The notes under the pieces were generated by a model that did no database searches, was not told the origin of the DNA, and saw nothing but the letters and a program-made list of their open reading frames with translations. Source: Pseudoflavonifractor sp. An85 (lineage in GTDB: Bacteria; Bacillota; Clostridia; Oscillospirales; Oscillospiraceae). Taken from it: a stretch of DNA of 64,000 nt. The position numbers and the translations under genes are program-made. The stretch spans positions 186,001 to 250,000 of the forward strand of contig NZ_NFHE01000001.1 of the NCBI RefSeq assembly GCF_002161235.1. The letters run 5' to 3'. Below, one piece after another: positions 15,776 through 23,717 of the stretch (position 1 is the stretch's first letter; the number at the start of each line of letters is the position of its first letter).

Positions 15776-16773
15776 CAGATCTTATCCTTTCGTTTTGGGG
15801 TGGGCGGCAGCTTCTTTACAATGGACTCGTTGTAGGCAATCGAGCCGTCCGGGGCCATGTAGGGCGTCTTATCCACTGCGTCCACCGCATACTGCTTATA
15901 CCAGGCGGTGCCGTCTGCGGCGTGAACTGTCGTGTACTGGCCCTCCGGCGCAACATACTGGTCCGCATGGTACATACCGAAGGCAATGCCCTCCGGGTGT
16001 TCCGGCGTGACCTCCGTGCCGGTGATACGGCCGCCGCCGATCTCGACATTCTGGTAGGTGGGGATATTCTCTGCCCCAGGCCCAAGTGCCGTGTGGCCCA
16101 TATAGGAGTGCAGGGCTTCAACAGCCTTTTCGCCGGTGATCGTGCCCATTTGGGTGATGTTCCCGGTTGCCACAGAGCCGACGACATGATTGGCGAAATC
16201 ACCGCCCTTGCTCACCGAGGAAGAATAAATGTGGCCGCCGACGCCGCCTGCAGCGCCGCCCACAAGACCGCCCAGGCCGGAAGGCTTGGCGTCCGAGGGC
16301 GTTGTGGCCGTTTTGACGGCATTGTTCGTGACATTCCGCTTGATCACACCGGCCAGACCGCCGCTGGCAAAGCCTGCGCCAAATCCGGCGGCGCCGCCTT
16401 TACCACCACCGCCATTGGCATTGACATGGGTGGAGCTGCTGCTGCGTCCGCCGCCAAAATGGTGACTGGAGAAGTTCTTAAAGCCGCCGATGCCCTTGGC
16501 CGCAATCATGGCCTCAGCCAGCATACTGCCGCCGGTGTGGCCCACATTGACGCCCAGGCTTGCCATGAATGAGTCAATCTTTTGCGAGACTTTCAGAAAG
16601 CCTATCGCGCACATGAACCAGATCAGGACATTGCCGGAAACCGTCTCCTTGCCCACAGCGTCTACCTGGGCCTGCACCTCTTCCTCGGAAATGGCAAAAG
16701 CCGGCTGGCAGAACAGGCAGGAGAGAGTCGCAATCATCAGCGCGAGGAACAAAATTTTCTTAAATTTTTTCAA
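15775..16773 (-). CDS. Secreted/membrane Gly-rich conjugation protein with signal peptide
   Basis: The start is the TTG at 16773 behind AAGGAGG, giving 332 residues; a longer open frame to 16905 has no ribosome site. The N-terminus KKFKKILFLALMIATLSCLF followed by CQPAFA is a signal peptide, then a second hydrophobic stretch (GNVLIWFMCAIGFLKV). The middle is rich in Gly, Ser and Ala with short repeats, and the last 100 residues are polar. Position between the VirB6-like and C39 genes is conserved in related elements; no function is assigned. It shares the CQPAFA cleavage region with the pilin-like gene at 17933, as if one export signal was reused. Confidence 0.6.
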   Translation of the reverse strand: MKKFKKILFLALMIATLSCLFCQPAFAISEEEVQAQVDAVGKETVSGNVLIWFMCAIGFLKVSQKIDSFMASLGVNVGHTGGSMLAEAMIAAKGIGGFKNFSSHHFGGGRSSSSTHVNANGGGGKGGAAGFGAGFASGGLAGVIKRNVTNNAVKTATTPSDAKPSGLGGLVGGAAGGVGGHIYSSSVSKGGDFANHVVGSVATGNITQMGTITGEKAVEALHSYMGHTALGPGAENIPTYQNVEIGGGRITGTEVTPEHPEGIAFGMYHADQYVAPEGQYTTVHAADGTAWYKQYAVDAVDKTPYMAPDGSIAYNESIVKKLPPTPKRKDKI

Positions 16774-16784
16774 AGCGCCCCTCC

Positions 16785-17495
16785 TTACAAAGAGAGCGGA
16801 TTGGCAATAAAAGAGCCAACCATGCTCGTGAACAGGCGCAGGCACCAGGCATTCATAATCAGCAGAAAAATCTGCCCGCCCAGCATCCGGCACCAGGATT
16901 TCCAAATGTTCGATGTGGTCTGGCTTGCGCCCATTGAAAAAGCGACCGGCGCCGTATAGACCAGCACGCCCAGCAGAACATACCGTTCCGCCGCCTCCAG
17001 CAGCAATTTCAGGTAGTTCCAGGCCAGGATGATGACGAGGATCAGGGTGATCAACGCCACAGCGCCATTGGCGCAGACACCGATGATCACCAGCATGACC
17101 GAGTTAAAATCGGCAAAGCTGAGGGGCGGAAGCTCCGAATCCATGATCCAGCGGTACGGTGTGCCGCCGATGGTCAGGACAATGTTGACGATTTCATCGG
17201 AAAAGAGCGCCAGCAGGATGAAAATGACCGACCGGATGCTCAATTTGACCGGATCTTCCGCCTCAATCCCTGCGCCCAGACCGAAGTTTTTGAACAGCTG
17301 CCAGACCCAATTCAGCAGGATAATGCCGACAGCCAGCGCCACAAAGACGCTATACATCGTTTCGGCAGCGGGAAAGTACCGCAGAAACACAGCCATGTCA
17401 CAGCCCAGAGCGCCCAAAACCGAAGTGGTCACAAGGTCAAGGCCGGCCATTACCTGCTCCGCGATCCATTCAACGATGCCATCCAGGATACCCAT
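16785..17495 (-). CDS. TrbL/VirB6-like multi-pass channel protein
   Basis: A 236-residue protein with about six membrane segments, for example SVFVALAVGIILLNWVW, SVMLVIIGVCANGAVALIT and the stretch ending VLVYTAPVAFSMG. The N-terminal amphipathic helix and hydrophobic layout match the CD0411/TrbL-like family of Tn1549-type elements, which forms the inner part of the mating channel. It lies 39 bases downstream of the pilin-like gene and 11 bases upstream of the next start, within one operon. The C-terminal ASQTTSNIWKSWCRMLGG loop is typical. No enzymatic motif is expected. Confidence 0.75.
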   Translation of the reverse strand: MGILDGIVEWIAEQVMAGLDLVTTSVLGALGCDMAVFLRYFPAAETMYSVFVALAVGIILLNWVWQLFKNFGLGAGIEAEDPVKLSIRSVIFILLALFSDEIVNIVLTIGGTPYRWIMDSELPPLSFADFNSVMLVIIGVCANGAVALITLILVIILAWNYLKLLLEAAERYVLLGVLVYTAPVAFSMGASQTTSNIWKSWCRMLGGQIFLLIMNAWCLRLFTSMVGSFIANPLSL

Positions 17496-17534
17496 AGCTT
17501 ACGCCTCCTTCCAGTGGGTATATTGCGGCGGCAA

Positions 17535-17933
17535 TCAGCCTGTCCACTGACCACCAGAGAACAGAGGCGTCACATAAGCCATGATGAATCCAAGACCATT
17601 GAGGACGGCCCAAGTGATGCAGATACGCTTCAGCCATGCCCGGCTCTCATCGACTGTCCGGCCGGAGCGGGAAAAGTTCATGAGCAGAAGCGCCACCGAG
17701 GCGGTCACGATGGCCGCAATGGTGGAGATGGCGAGGATCTGCGTGTAGACATCCTGCATGATCTCCTTGGCCTTCGTCCAAACATCGGTTGCGGCAAAGG
17801 CCGGCTGGCAGAACATCATTGCCATCGTCACACAGAGGAACGCCGTATAGGCGATCCGGCCGATGGAAACTCGACGAGGCGGGCTGCTATCGTCTTCCCG
17901 CCGCTGCTGTTGAAGAATTTTCAGTTTTTTCAA
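17535..17933 (-). CDS. Small pilin/VirB2-like membrane protein
   Basis: The start is the TTG at 17933, eight bases after GGAGG, giving 132 residues. A signal-like segment (IAYTAFLCVTMAMMF, then CQPAFAATD) is followed by two membrane helices, ILAISTIAAIVTASVALLLM and ITWAVLNGLGFIMAYV. Size, signal and helix pair fit TrbC/VirB2-like pilin subunits, found first in the transfer cluster of Tn1549-like elements. The cleavage region is almost the same as in the protein at 15775-16773. Surface exposure is inferred. Confidence 0.65.
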   Translation of the reverse strand: MKKLKILQQQRREDDSSPPRRVSIGRIAYTAFLCVTMAMMFCQPAFAATDVWTKAKEIMQDVYTQILAISTIAAIVTASVALLLMNFSRSGRTVDESRAWLKRICITWAVLNGLGFIMAYVTPLFSGGQWTG

Positions 17934-18046
17934 TTTGCGGACCTCCAATCCAAATGTGATGTTCGTCGCTCAAAGAAGCAAAGAATGAGCCCGCATCCGT
18001 CGTGCAGATGTGGACTCCTTCTCCGGCCAAAGACCATTTAGGCAGC

Positions 18047-18071
18047 AAAAAAGCACCTTGGAAAAGGTGCT
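18047..18071 (-). terminator. Terminator of the 18183-18734 gene
   Basis: Eight-bp arms AGCACCTT (18052-18059) and AAGGTGCT (18064-18071); read on the minus strand the stem is followed by a run of T residues. About 110 bases of sequence with no gene separate it from the gene end. Confidence 0.65.
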
Positions 18072-18182
18072 GTTCGCCGCCCGTTCAGTTTTGGATACAA
18101 GTTTGAGCATATTCAGTCTAACACATAGGGATTTACGGCTCAAGGGCAGGAACGCGCCAATTTCAATCCCGAAGTGTGCCAA

Positions 18183-18734
18183 TTATTTGCCCGCCTTTTT
18201 TTCGGTGGCTTTTGGCTCCGGGAAAAACTGCTCCAGCACATCCAGACTGTCCTTGGAGGTGTAGCCCCACAGCACCGAGCTGAGGGCGTCAATGGCCTCC
18301 CGCCGCTTGCGGTAGTAGGTGCGGAAGGAGATGTCCCGGATGTGCGGGCGCAGGTTCTCGATGATTTCCTCCACATTCTTCAGCTGCTGGGGAGAGAGGA
18401 AGGAGTAGTACAGCAGCCAGTAATACGCCTCGCCGTTCTTATGGCGGGTGCGGAGCAATTCGACTGCCGAATCCAGGAGTTTCAGCATCTTGTGGCTGCG
18501 CTCAATGCACTTGGCATGGTGCTCAATGTCACTCCCGTTCAGGTCTGCGCCGGCCAGGTAGACGGAATCCAGAAATTCCTCGATGGAAGTGCCGTATTCG
18601 ATCTCGAACTTGGCCCGCACATGCTGGACGGAAATCTCCAAGCTCCAAACCACGTCGCGATATTTTTTCAGCAGTTTCCAGGTATCATGGTACAGAGGGT
18701 TCTCTGCGACATCTTTTTCAACAAATTTCTTCAT
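18183..18734 (-). CDS. Conserved helical protein of Tn1549-like elements, unknown role
   Basis: A 183-residue mostly alpha-helical protein starting KKFVEKDVAENPLYHDTW. A C-terminal stretch, RDISFRTYYRKRREAIDALS, looks like a sigma region 4 or ArpU-like DNA-binding helix pair. Homologues sit next to the winged-helix gene in Tn1549-type clusters. It could be a transcription regulator of the transfer operon. It has its own ribosome site (AGGAGGTCTTACC) at the ATG at 18734 and a terminator downstream. The family name is uncertain. Confidence 0.5.
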   Translation of the reverse strand: MKKFVEKDVAENPLYHDTWKLLKKYRDVVWSLEISVQHVRAKFEIEYGTSIEEFLDSVYLAGADLNGSDIEHHAKCIERSHKMLKLLDSAVELLRTRHKNGEAYYWLLYYSFLSPQQLKNVEEIIENLRPHIRDISFRTYYRKRREAIDALSSVLWGYTSKDSLDVLEQFFPEPKATEKKAGK

Positions 18735-18749
18735 GGTAAGACCTCCTGT

Positions 18750-19886
18750 TCAATTCTCCACCGAGGGAGAGAGTGTAAGTTCAAAAGTGGTGACCTGCTT
18801 GTTCCCGCACAGAACAGCAAGGCCGAAACGCAGCAGGGATTGCTCTCGCGCGCGGGGAAGTAAATCTTCCCGGCAGTCGCCCGATAAGGGATATAACTTG
18901 TAGCGAGAGAGCGGGCAGCCAAAGCACGAAATCCCTTGTGCCATCAGGATTTGCGCCATTTTCTGAAGGATAATTTCAATGTGCGATTTTGAAACGCTGG
19001 CGAGTTCATCTGAAACGATGACCTCATGCTCCAAGGCAGGAGCGTCGTGGCCTGCGCTGTCCTCCTTCGGGAGTTCCAGGCGTATGTTAAGCGTCATAGC
19101 GACCTCCTCTTTATCTACCATCACATCCGAGATCTCAAACATGGTGGACAGATATTTTTGCAGATAAATCACGCTGCCATGCCGGCCCGGGAAGGACATG
19201 AGGGAGAGATAGTCCAGCGCGGCCAGCTTTTTCAGGACACGGCCGACTGTCGCCCGGGACAGCCCCCAGCGGGCAGCCAGCTCCGTGTAGGTAACAAGGG
19301 GATTGCCGGTGCCGTTGCGGAAATAGACCACTGGCCCCAGGTCTGATCCCTGCACCTGATTGTCGTTGTAGATGGCGGAGATCCACAGGTCCAGCACAAT
19401 GTCCATCTCGGAGCAGCGGTCTGAACTGATAAGATCGGTAGCAACAGAAACCGGCAGGAAGAAAAAGCCGGTGTCCTTCTGGCAGGGGGCATTGTATTCC
19501 AGGACCGTGTTATGCCGCGCCCAGTCGCAGATCTTATAGCGGACTACATTTCCGCGGCCCAGGGCCTGGAAAGAAATGAGGTGCTGCTTCTGTAGCCGTT
19601 CCAGCTCGGCCAGCGCCTGGCACTGGAACCGGGTGCGGAACCATTGGGACAGTTCTTTGAGGGTGCAGACCCATTCGCCGGGGTAGACGGTATAGCTGAT
19701 GCCGTCGATGCGGCGGTATGAGGTGCGGAAGTTTGCGTAACTGCAAAGTACCGTAAAATAAAAAAGGCCGGAGCCTCCGCTTACGCGAATGCTCCGGTCC
19801 TCCATCAGAAAGCGGACGAACTGCCGGTAGATCCGGCAGCGTGGGTAGTCCACCACCTGTTTAATTTGTAATTGATAGGTTGGCAT
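18750..19886 (-). CDS. Winged-helix replication-initiator-like protein of Tn1549-type ICE
   Basis: The start is the ATG at 19886 behind AAAAGGAGA, giving 378 residues. The N-terminal part (YPRCRIYRQFVRFLMEDRSI, then SGGSGLFYFTVLCSYANFR) and a central winged helix (LAARWGLSRATVGRVLKKLA) are typical of the first gene of Tn1549-like elements. Such proteins resemble plasmid RepA N-terminal or MarR-like domains. It is the most upstream gene of the minus-strand cluster, and 11-bp repeats lie just ahead of it. A role as initiator of element replication or as master regulator is inferred. Confidence 0.7.
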   Translation of the reverse strand: MPTYQLQIKQVVDYPRCRIYRQFVRFLMEDRSIRVSGGSGLFYFTVLCSYANFRTSYRRIDGISYTVYPGEWVCTLKELSQWFRTRFQCQALAELERLQKQHLISFQALGRGNVVRYKICDWARHNTVLEYNAPCQKDTGFFFLPVSVATDLISSDRCSEMDIVLDLWISAIYNDNQVQGSDLGPVVYFRNGTGNPLVTYTELAARWGLSRATVGRVLKKLAALDYLSLMSFPGRHGSVIYLQKYLSTMFEISDVMVDKEEVAMTLNIRLELPKEDSAGHDAPALEHEVIVSDELASVSKSHIEIILQKMAQILMAQGISCFGCPLSRYKLYPLSGDCREDLLPRAREQSLLRFGLAVLCGNKQVTTFELTLSPSVEN

Positions 19887-19947
19887 AGCTTTCTCCTTTT
19901 TATATATAAGGTATGAAATTGAGTTCGCCAACGAAAAAACCGTTGAC

Positions 19948-19976
19948 TTGAATATCTTTGAGACTTATGCTATACT
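19948..19976 (+). promoter_or_regulatory. Plus-strand promoter upstream of the small 20189 gene
   Basis: TTGAAT (19948-19953), a 17-base spacer and TATACT (19971-19976) form a good sigma-A promoter facing away from the winged-helix gene. Confidence 0.65.
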
Positions 19977-20125
19977 TGTTTATGTATGGATTTGCTTGGC
20001 AATCCTATACAAAGTTCGTGCAGTTTTTACTGTAAGTGGGGCGGTTTTCAAAATGTTCCCTTTGAAAACAATGTAGCCATTCGTTGTGCCAATTTTAAGT
20101 CGTCATTGAGCCGATTTCGTGCCAA

Positions 20126-20157
20126 TACAACTTTCTACAACTTTTCTACAACTTTTG
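20126..20157. repeat. Three tandem 11-bp iteron-like repeats
   Basis: TACAACTTTT-like units begin at 20126, 20136 and 20147. A pair of TTGACAACA units with an 11-base step follows at 20352 and 20363. They lie in the space ahead of the replication-initiator-like gene, where an origin or regulator site would be expected. Confidence 0.5.
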
Positions 20158-20188
20158 CCCCGAATCAGACGGAGCAGGAGGACATCCT

Positions 20189-20308
20189 ATGGAATCCAAA
20201 AAGTTAGAAAAACCTCGTAAAAATGGCGCTTTTTCAACACGTCAGGCCGTGACGAAACCGGATGAAGAGACCGGCGGGGTGTTCCCCACAATGAAGCCTC
20301 TGGACTAA
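20189..20308 (+). CDS. Small 39-residue ORF ending in a metG-like att sequence
   Basis: The ATG at 20189 has a strong ribosome site (AGGAGGA, 6-base spacing). The product begins MESKKLEKPRKNGAFSTRQA and ends GGVFPTMKPLD. I do not recognise the first 30 residues. The last eight residues and the 24 bases coding for them (20282-20305) match 22 of 24 bases of the start of the metG remnant at 41481-41504, in the same frame. It may be a real small gene or the hybrid frame produced when an element end joins an attachment site. Confidence 0.45.
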   Translation: MESKKLEKPRKNGAFSTRQAVTKPDEETGGVFPTMKPLD

Positions 20309-20450
20309 AAAATCCAGTAAAATCAAGGGTTTTCGGCATCTCAAATCCGAGTTGACAACAAATTGACAACAATTTTTCATATAATTTTGAAGAATTGTGA
20401 AGCAGAATGAATTGTTGTAAGGATAAAACACAATACAGTACTTGCTGTAT

Positions 20451-20497
20451 AGAGAACACTTTTTGAAAGTAATTTCAGAAGGTGTTCTCTTTTTTTG
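20451..20497 (+). terminator. Terminator before the SLOG gene
   Basis: The arms AGAGAACAC (20451-20459) and GTGTTCTCT (20482-20490) have a 22-base loop and a following run of seven T residues. A small ATACAG/CTGTAT hairpin (20433-20450) sits just ahead. It ends any transcript from the small 20189 gene or attenuates the SLOG gene. Confidence 0.65.
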
Positions 20498-20547
20498 TTA
20501 GGTCTGCTTGTGTCATGACAAAATTAAAACCGAAAGGAACAAAGACA

Positions 20548-21045
20548 ATGATTAGTGAAGAGACAAGAGCATATTATGACCTGAAAAAACGTAACGATGT
20601 AAGGGAGAGTGCTAAAAGGATTCGCAGACAGTTCCTGCGATATAAAGATGCCGAAATCATCTATAGTTTGCAACACAAAAAAATATTAGAACTTGCCAGT
20701 GCAGCCGGAGCCATTTACCGTATGGATGGTACTGTTTTTGCGGTTCTCAAATTGAAGGAACGTTATCCTGATATTCGTCTGATCCTCGTGCTTCCTTGCT
20801 TCTCTCAAACGAGAGGATGGTCGCAGGAAGATATAGAGATATACGATGACATCAAACAGAAGGCCGATAAAGTTGTATATACTTCTCAGGAGTACACGAG
20901 GGGCTGTATGCATAAACGCAATCGCCATCTGGTTGATAACAGTTCTGCTTGTATTTCTTATCTCACAGAAAACAAGGGCGGAACTTTTTATACAGTGAAC
21001 TACGCTAAGAGCAAAGGTGTCGAGGTAATAAACATTGCAGAGTAA
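20548..21045 (+). CDS. SLOG-family (DUF1273/YspA-like) protein, atypical N-terminus
   Basis: The ATG at 20548 follows AAAGGAAC, giving 165 residues. Residues ~55-165 match the DUF1273 SLOG pattern: KLKERYPDIRLILVLPC, then VVYTSQEYTRGCMHKRNRHL and GGTFYTVNYAKSKGVEVIN. The usual start (a CCFTGHR-like motif) and the glycine-rich segment (normally SGGALGFD) are replaced by an unrelated helical start and GAIYRMDG, so ligand binding may be altered. SLOG proteins sense or make nucleotide-derived ligands in stress and conflict systems. Its sister remnant is at 774-1004. Confidence 0.6.
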   Translation: MISEETRAYYDLKKRNDVRESAKRIRRQFLRYKDAEIIYSLQHKKILELASAAGAIYRMDGTVFAVLKLKERYPDIRLILVLPCFSQTRGWSQEDIEIYDDIKQKADKVVYTSQEYTRGCMHKRNRHLVDNSSACISYLTENKGGTFYTVNYAKSKGVEVINIAE

Positions 21046-21207
21046 ACAGAAAATAATCGTACTCCTTTCCCCTGTATTTTAGCTTCTTCACCTCGTTGGA
21101 AATAAAAAGCGGTAAATGTCTATGGCTGTAAAAGGAGCCTGTAAAAGGAGCGGCTGCTTTCTTTTGGCTTAACATTCGTAAAAATATGTGACATCTCATA
21201 AAATCCA

Positions 21208-21236
21208 TTGGCTTTTCACGATTTTTGTGCTATACT
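21208..21236 (+). promoter_or_regulatory. Promoter of the small HTH gene
   Basis: TTGGCT (21208-21213), a 17-base spacer and TATACT (21231-21236) lie about 30 bases ahead of the HTH start. A TGTAAAAGGAGC direct repeat occurs about 70-90 bases upstream. Confidence 0.55.
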
Positions 21237-21268
21237 GTCTTCCATAAACAAGGCGGGAGATGAAGCGT

Positions 21269-21481
21269 ATGGCTGTCCAGTACAACCGGCTGTGGAAATT
21301 GCTGATTGATAAAAAGATGAAAAAATCCGCCCTGACAGAGTTGGCAGATGTGTCCTCCTCTACGATAGCAAAGCTGAACCGGGACGAATATGTGAGCCTG
21401 GAGGTTTTGGAGCGGATCTGCCGGGCGCTCCGCTGTGACATCGGGGATGTAGTGGAGCTGACGGAAGAATCGGAGAAATAA
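21269..21481 (+). CDS. Small Cro/CI-type HTH regulator (YozG-like)
   Basis: The ATG at 21269 has GGGAG nine bases upstream; a start at 21260 would be too close to it. The 70-residue product is one helix-turn-helix domain: KLLIDKKMKKSALTELADVS, then STIAKLNRDEYVSLEVLERI and CRALRCDIGDVVEL, a HTH_26/YozG-like family common next to membrane or stress genes in Firmicutes. It is 40 bases upstream of the LuxR-type membrane regulator and may regulate it. Confidence 0.75.
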   Translation: MAVQYNRLWKLLIDKKMKKSALTELADVSSSTIAKLNRDEYVSLEVLERICRALRCDIGDVVELTEESEK

Positions 21482-21520
21482 CGGGACGCCTGCAGCGGCT
21501 TCTGTGGAAAGGGTGGTACG

Positions 21521-22933
21521 ATGAAAGGGGAACTGAGAAAGCCGGCGTCTGTCAACGCCATTCTGCTGATCGGTATTTTTACTTTTGTCTTTTTAGGGGC
21601 GGAATATCTGTTTGTCAATATGATTTCTCTGTCGGTGACGGAAGGGAGAACTGTCATTGCCCAGAACTATGCGCTGGGCGCCAGCGCCGTCGGCTTTTTC
21701 TTGTATCCGGCCATGGAACGCTGGGGCGGGAGGCGCTATAAAAGCGCGCTGACCTTTATCCTGGCGCTGGGTGCGATTATCTGTACCTTCATTGTCCAGC
21801 AGCATATCTCCTATGCGGCGACCATGACGGCAGGGATGGTGCTCTTCCTGCTGCTGGGCGTTTTCGGCAGCGCCGTCCACTATCTGGCTGCCGTCACCAT
21901 AGACGGCGACAATGCATTGGCACGGCTGGCGGGGATCGCCTACGCCCTGGGAATTCTGCTCCAGTATGCAAACAACAACCTTGTCAACCTGGAGGTTGCG
22001 GAGGCGGCGTTTCTTTCGGTATTCCTGGCGGCTTTGAGCCTGCTGGTCATCTGAACGAGACAGGCCGCCCAAAGCCGCATCGAAATGACGGAGACTGCGG
22101 GCGCCTCTTCGGAACCTGCGGAAGACATTTCCCTCACCCGGAAAAAACGGACGGCGGGCATTATGCTGGCGCTGCTGGTAGTGCTGATGGCCTGCGTGTT
22201 CAGCACACTGGACAATGCCGTGACTCTCCGTCATGCGAGCGGGACGGATATCGGGCAGTGGCCCCGCCTGCTGCTGGCATTCAGCGGCCTCGCCGCAGGC
22301 TTTGTCTTCGATATCCGCAAGCGGAAGTATATGGGGCTTATTATGTACTGCGTGATGATGATGTCGGTTCTGTCCATTGTGGTACTGAACCTGGGCGCTC
22401 CGTTCCTGATCGGACTGGTGGTCTTTTACCTGTCCTCGGGCTTTTTCGTTGTCTTTTTCACAGCGGGCTTTATGGAGCTTTCCCGGCATATGCGCCTGCC
22501 GTCGCTGTGGGCGGGCATGGGCCGCGCCATGAATAACGTGAGCGCCGCCCTGATCGCCAGCGGATCGGTGGCGCTGCTGTCCACCGGCAACAGCCTGGCC
22601 GCCATTGTCATCGCCCTGGTGCTGTTCGTGGCGGTCAGCGTTGCTATGGCCGTGTATACCGCCCGCATGAACGCCGTCATGGAGCCCAAGGAGCCGCCTG
22701 CTTCCCAAAAGTCGGACGAAGAGCGCAGGGAGGCGTTCATCGCAAAATACGGGCTGACCGAACGGGAATGGGATGTATTTTCCCAGATGATTTCTTCGGA
22801 CAGCAGCGCCCAGGAGATCGCCGACTGCCTGTTCCTGTCCAAGCGGACGGTGGAACGGCATATCTCCGCCCTGTACGAAAAGACGGGCGCAAAATCCCGC
22901 ATCACTATGTACCTGCTTTACCGTAACGATTAA
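21521..22933 (+). pseudogene. Membrane LuxR-type regulator split by an in-frame TGA
   Basis: Two frames, 21521-22054 and 22085-22933, are in the same phase and separated only by TGA at 22052-22054. Together they encode about 470 residues: about 12 membrane segments (for example LLIGIFTFVFLGAEYLFVNM and LLALLVVLMACVFSTL-type stretches) followed by a LuxR helix-turn-helix (SAQEIADCLFLSKRTVERHI) at the end. This MFS-like plus LuxR layout is known in gut Actinobacteria and Firmicutes. A single TGG to TGA change would explain the break. It may regulate the adjacent lipoprotein cluster. Confidence 0.7.
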
Positions 22934-22948
22934 CATACAGGATAAAAG

Positions 22949-22987
22949 AACACCCTGCTTTCTCTCAGGAGAGGCAGGGTGTTTTTG
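22949..22987 (+). terminator. Terminator of the LuxR-type gene
   Basis: Nine-bp arms ACACCCTGC (22950-22958) and GCAGGGTGT (22974-22982) followed by TTTTT, directly after the regulator stop. Confidence 0.75.
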
Positions 22988-23164
22988 TGTGCGGTAACGA
23001 ATTGTCCTGATAAAAAACATCGTTTTCCCCACTTGAAAAATGAAATTTACGCCATTCGGCATCCGGGAAAGGAAAAATCAGGAACGAAAAGTACACCTCA
23101 ACCCCTATTTGGAACGATTAGAAGTTGTGCATATATAAAGCATCAAAATAGTTGCTTTGATTTA

Positions 23165-23228
23165 TATAATATGAACAAATGGCGGTTGACCGCCATCGGT
23201 TTTTTGAAAAATGGCGGTTCACCGCCAC
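23165..23228 (+). promoter_or_regulatory. -10 box with two palindromic operator sites
   Basis: A TATAAT box (23165-23170) is followed by two 18-bp sites 32 bp apart: ATGGCGGT-TG-ACCGCCAT (23179-23196) and its near copy at 23211-23228. They lie in the leader of the lipoprotein cluster, about 130 bases before its first gene. A dimeric repressor, possibly the HTH or LuxR protein upstream, may bind here. The -35 box is poor. The rest of the 420-base gap is empty. Confidence 0.6.
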
Positions 23229-23356
23229 CTGTTTTGATACGATTGGCGGGGTTTACGCATAGACAATCCGGCCTCTTTTCACCTAAAATGAGGGCGTAGG
23301 AATCTACTTCTTCCCGGCGTCCGCCACGATTCCCCAAAAATTCAGGAGGAGAAGAA

Positions 23357-23683
23357 ATGATGGAATACGTTCAAAGAGAACTTCCCTATGTGCGCTCCTA
23401 TGTCCTGCGCTCGGTGTATGGTATGCTGCGGCAGGAAGGGATTGCTTTTGGGGAGGAAGCGCCGGGAAGGGTTATTGCCGAATGGAGAGAGGACGGAACA
23501 GACGTCTCCCTTTCCATAACGGCGGAGGAAAAAGCGTTTGGAACCGAACTGACGGTTTCGCTGCGCCGCCCCTGCGACGGGATACCGGAGCAGAGAGCGT
23601 ACCGGCTTCTGCAGGAGATGCTGGACCAGATCGTCCGGCATTTGGAAAATACCCTGATGACGAAAGGGGAGGAAGACGCTTAA
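23357..23683 (+). CDS. Paralog 1 of an unknown ~110-residue family
   Basis: This 108-residue soluble protein (start ATG after GGAGGAGAAG) has no recognised domain. It shares its layout with proteins at 27473-27817 and 28288-28560: a helical LPYVRSYV-like start, a middle ending ELTVSLRRPCDG-like, and a LENTL or LENEL tail. Alternating hydrophobic residues suggest an alpha/beta fold with a C-terminal helix. It is the first gene of the GH3/lipoprotein cluster. Function unknown. Confidence 0.55.
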   Translation: MMEYVQRELPYVRSYVLRSVYGMLRQEGIAFGEEAPGRVIAEWREDGTDVSLSITAEEKAFGTELTVSLRRPCDGIPEQRAYRLLQEMLDQIVRHLENTLMTKGEEDA

Positions 23684-23717
23684 AAAACGCCGCTTCAGGG
23701 GACAGGAGGTGTGAGAA

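Noticed and set aside
17970-18182. 70-codon minus-strand frame downstream of the helical ICE protein
   Set aside because: It spans the terminator hairpin and has no ribosome site.
21593-23062. 489-codon minus-strand frame opposite the LuxR membrane gene
   Set aside because: Shadow frame; the plus-strand sequence has membrane segments and an HTH.
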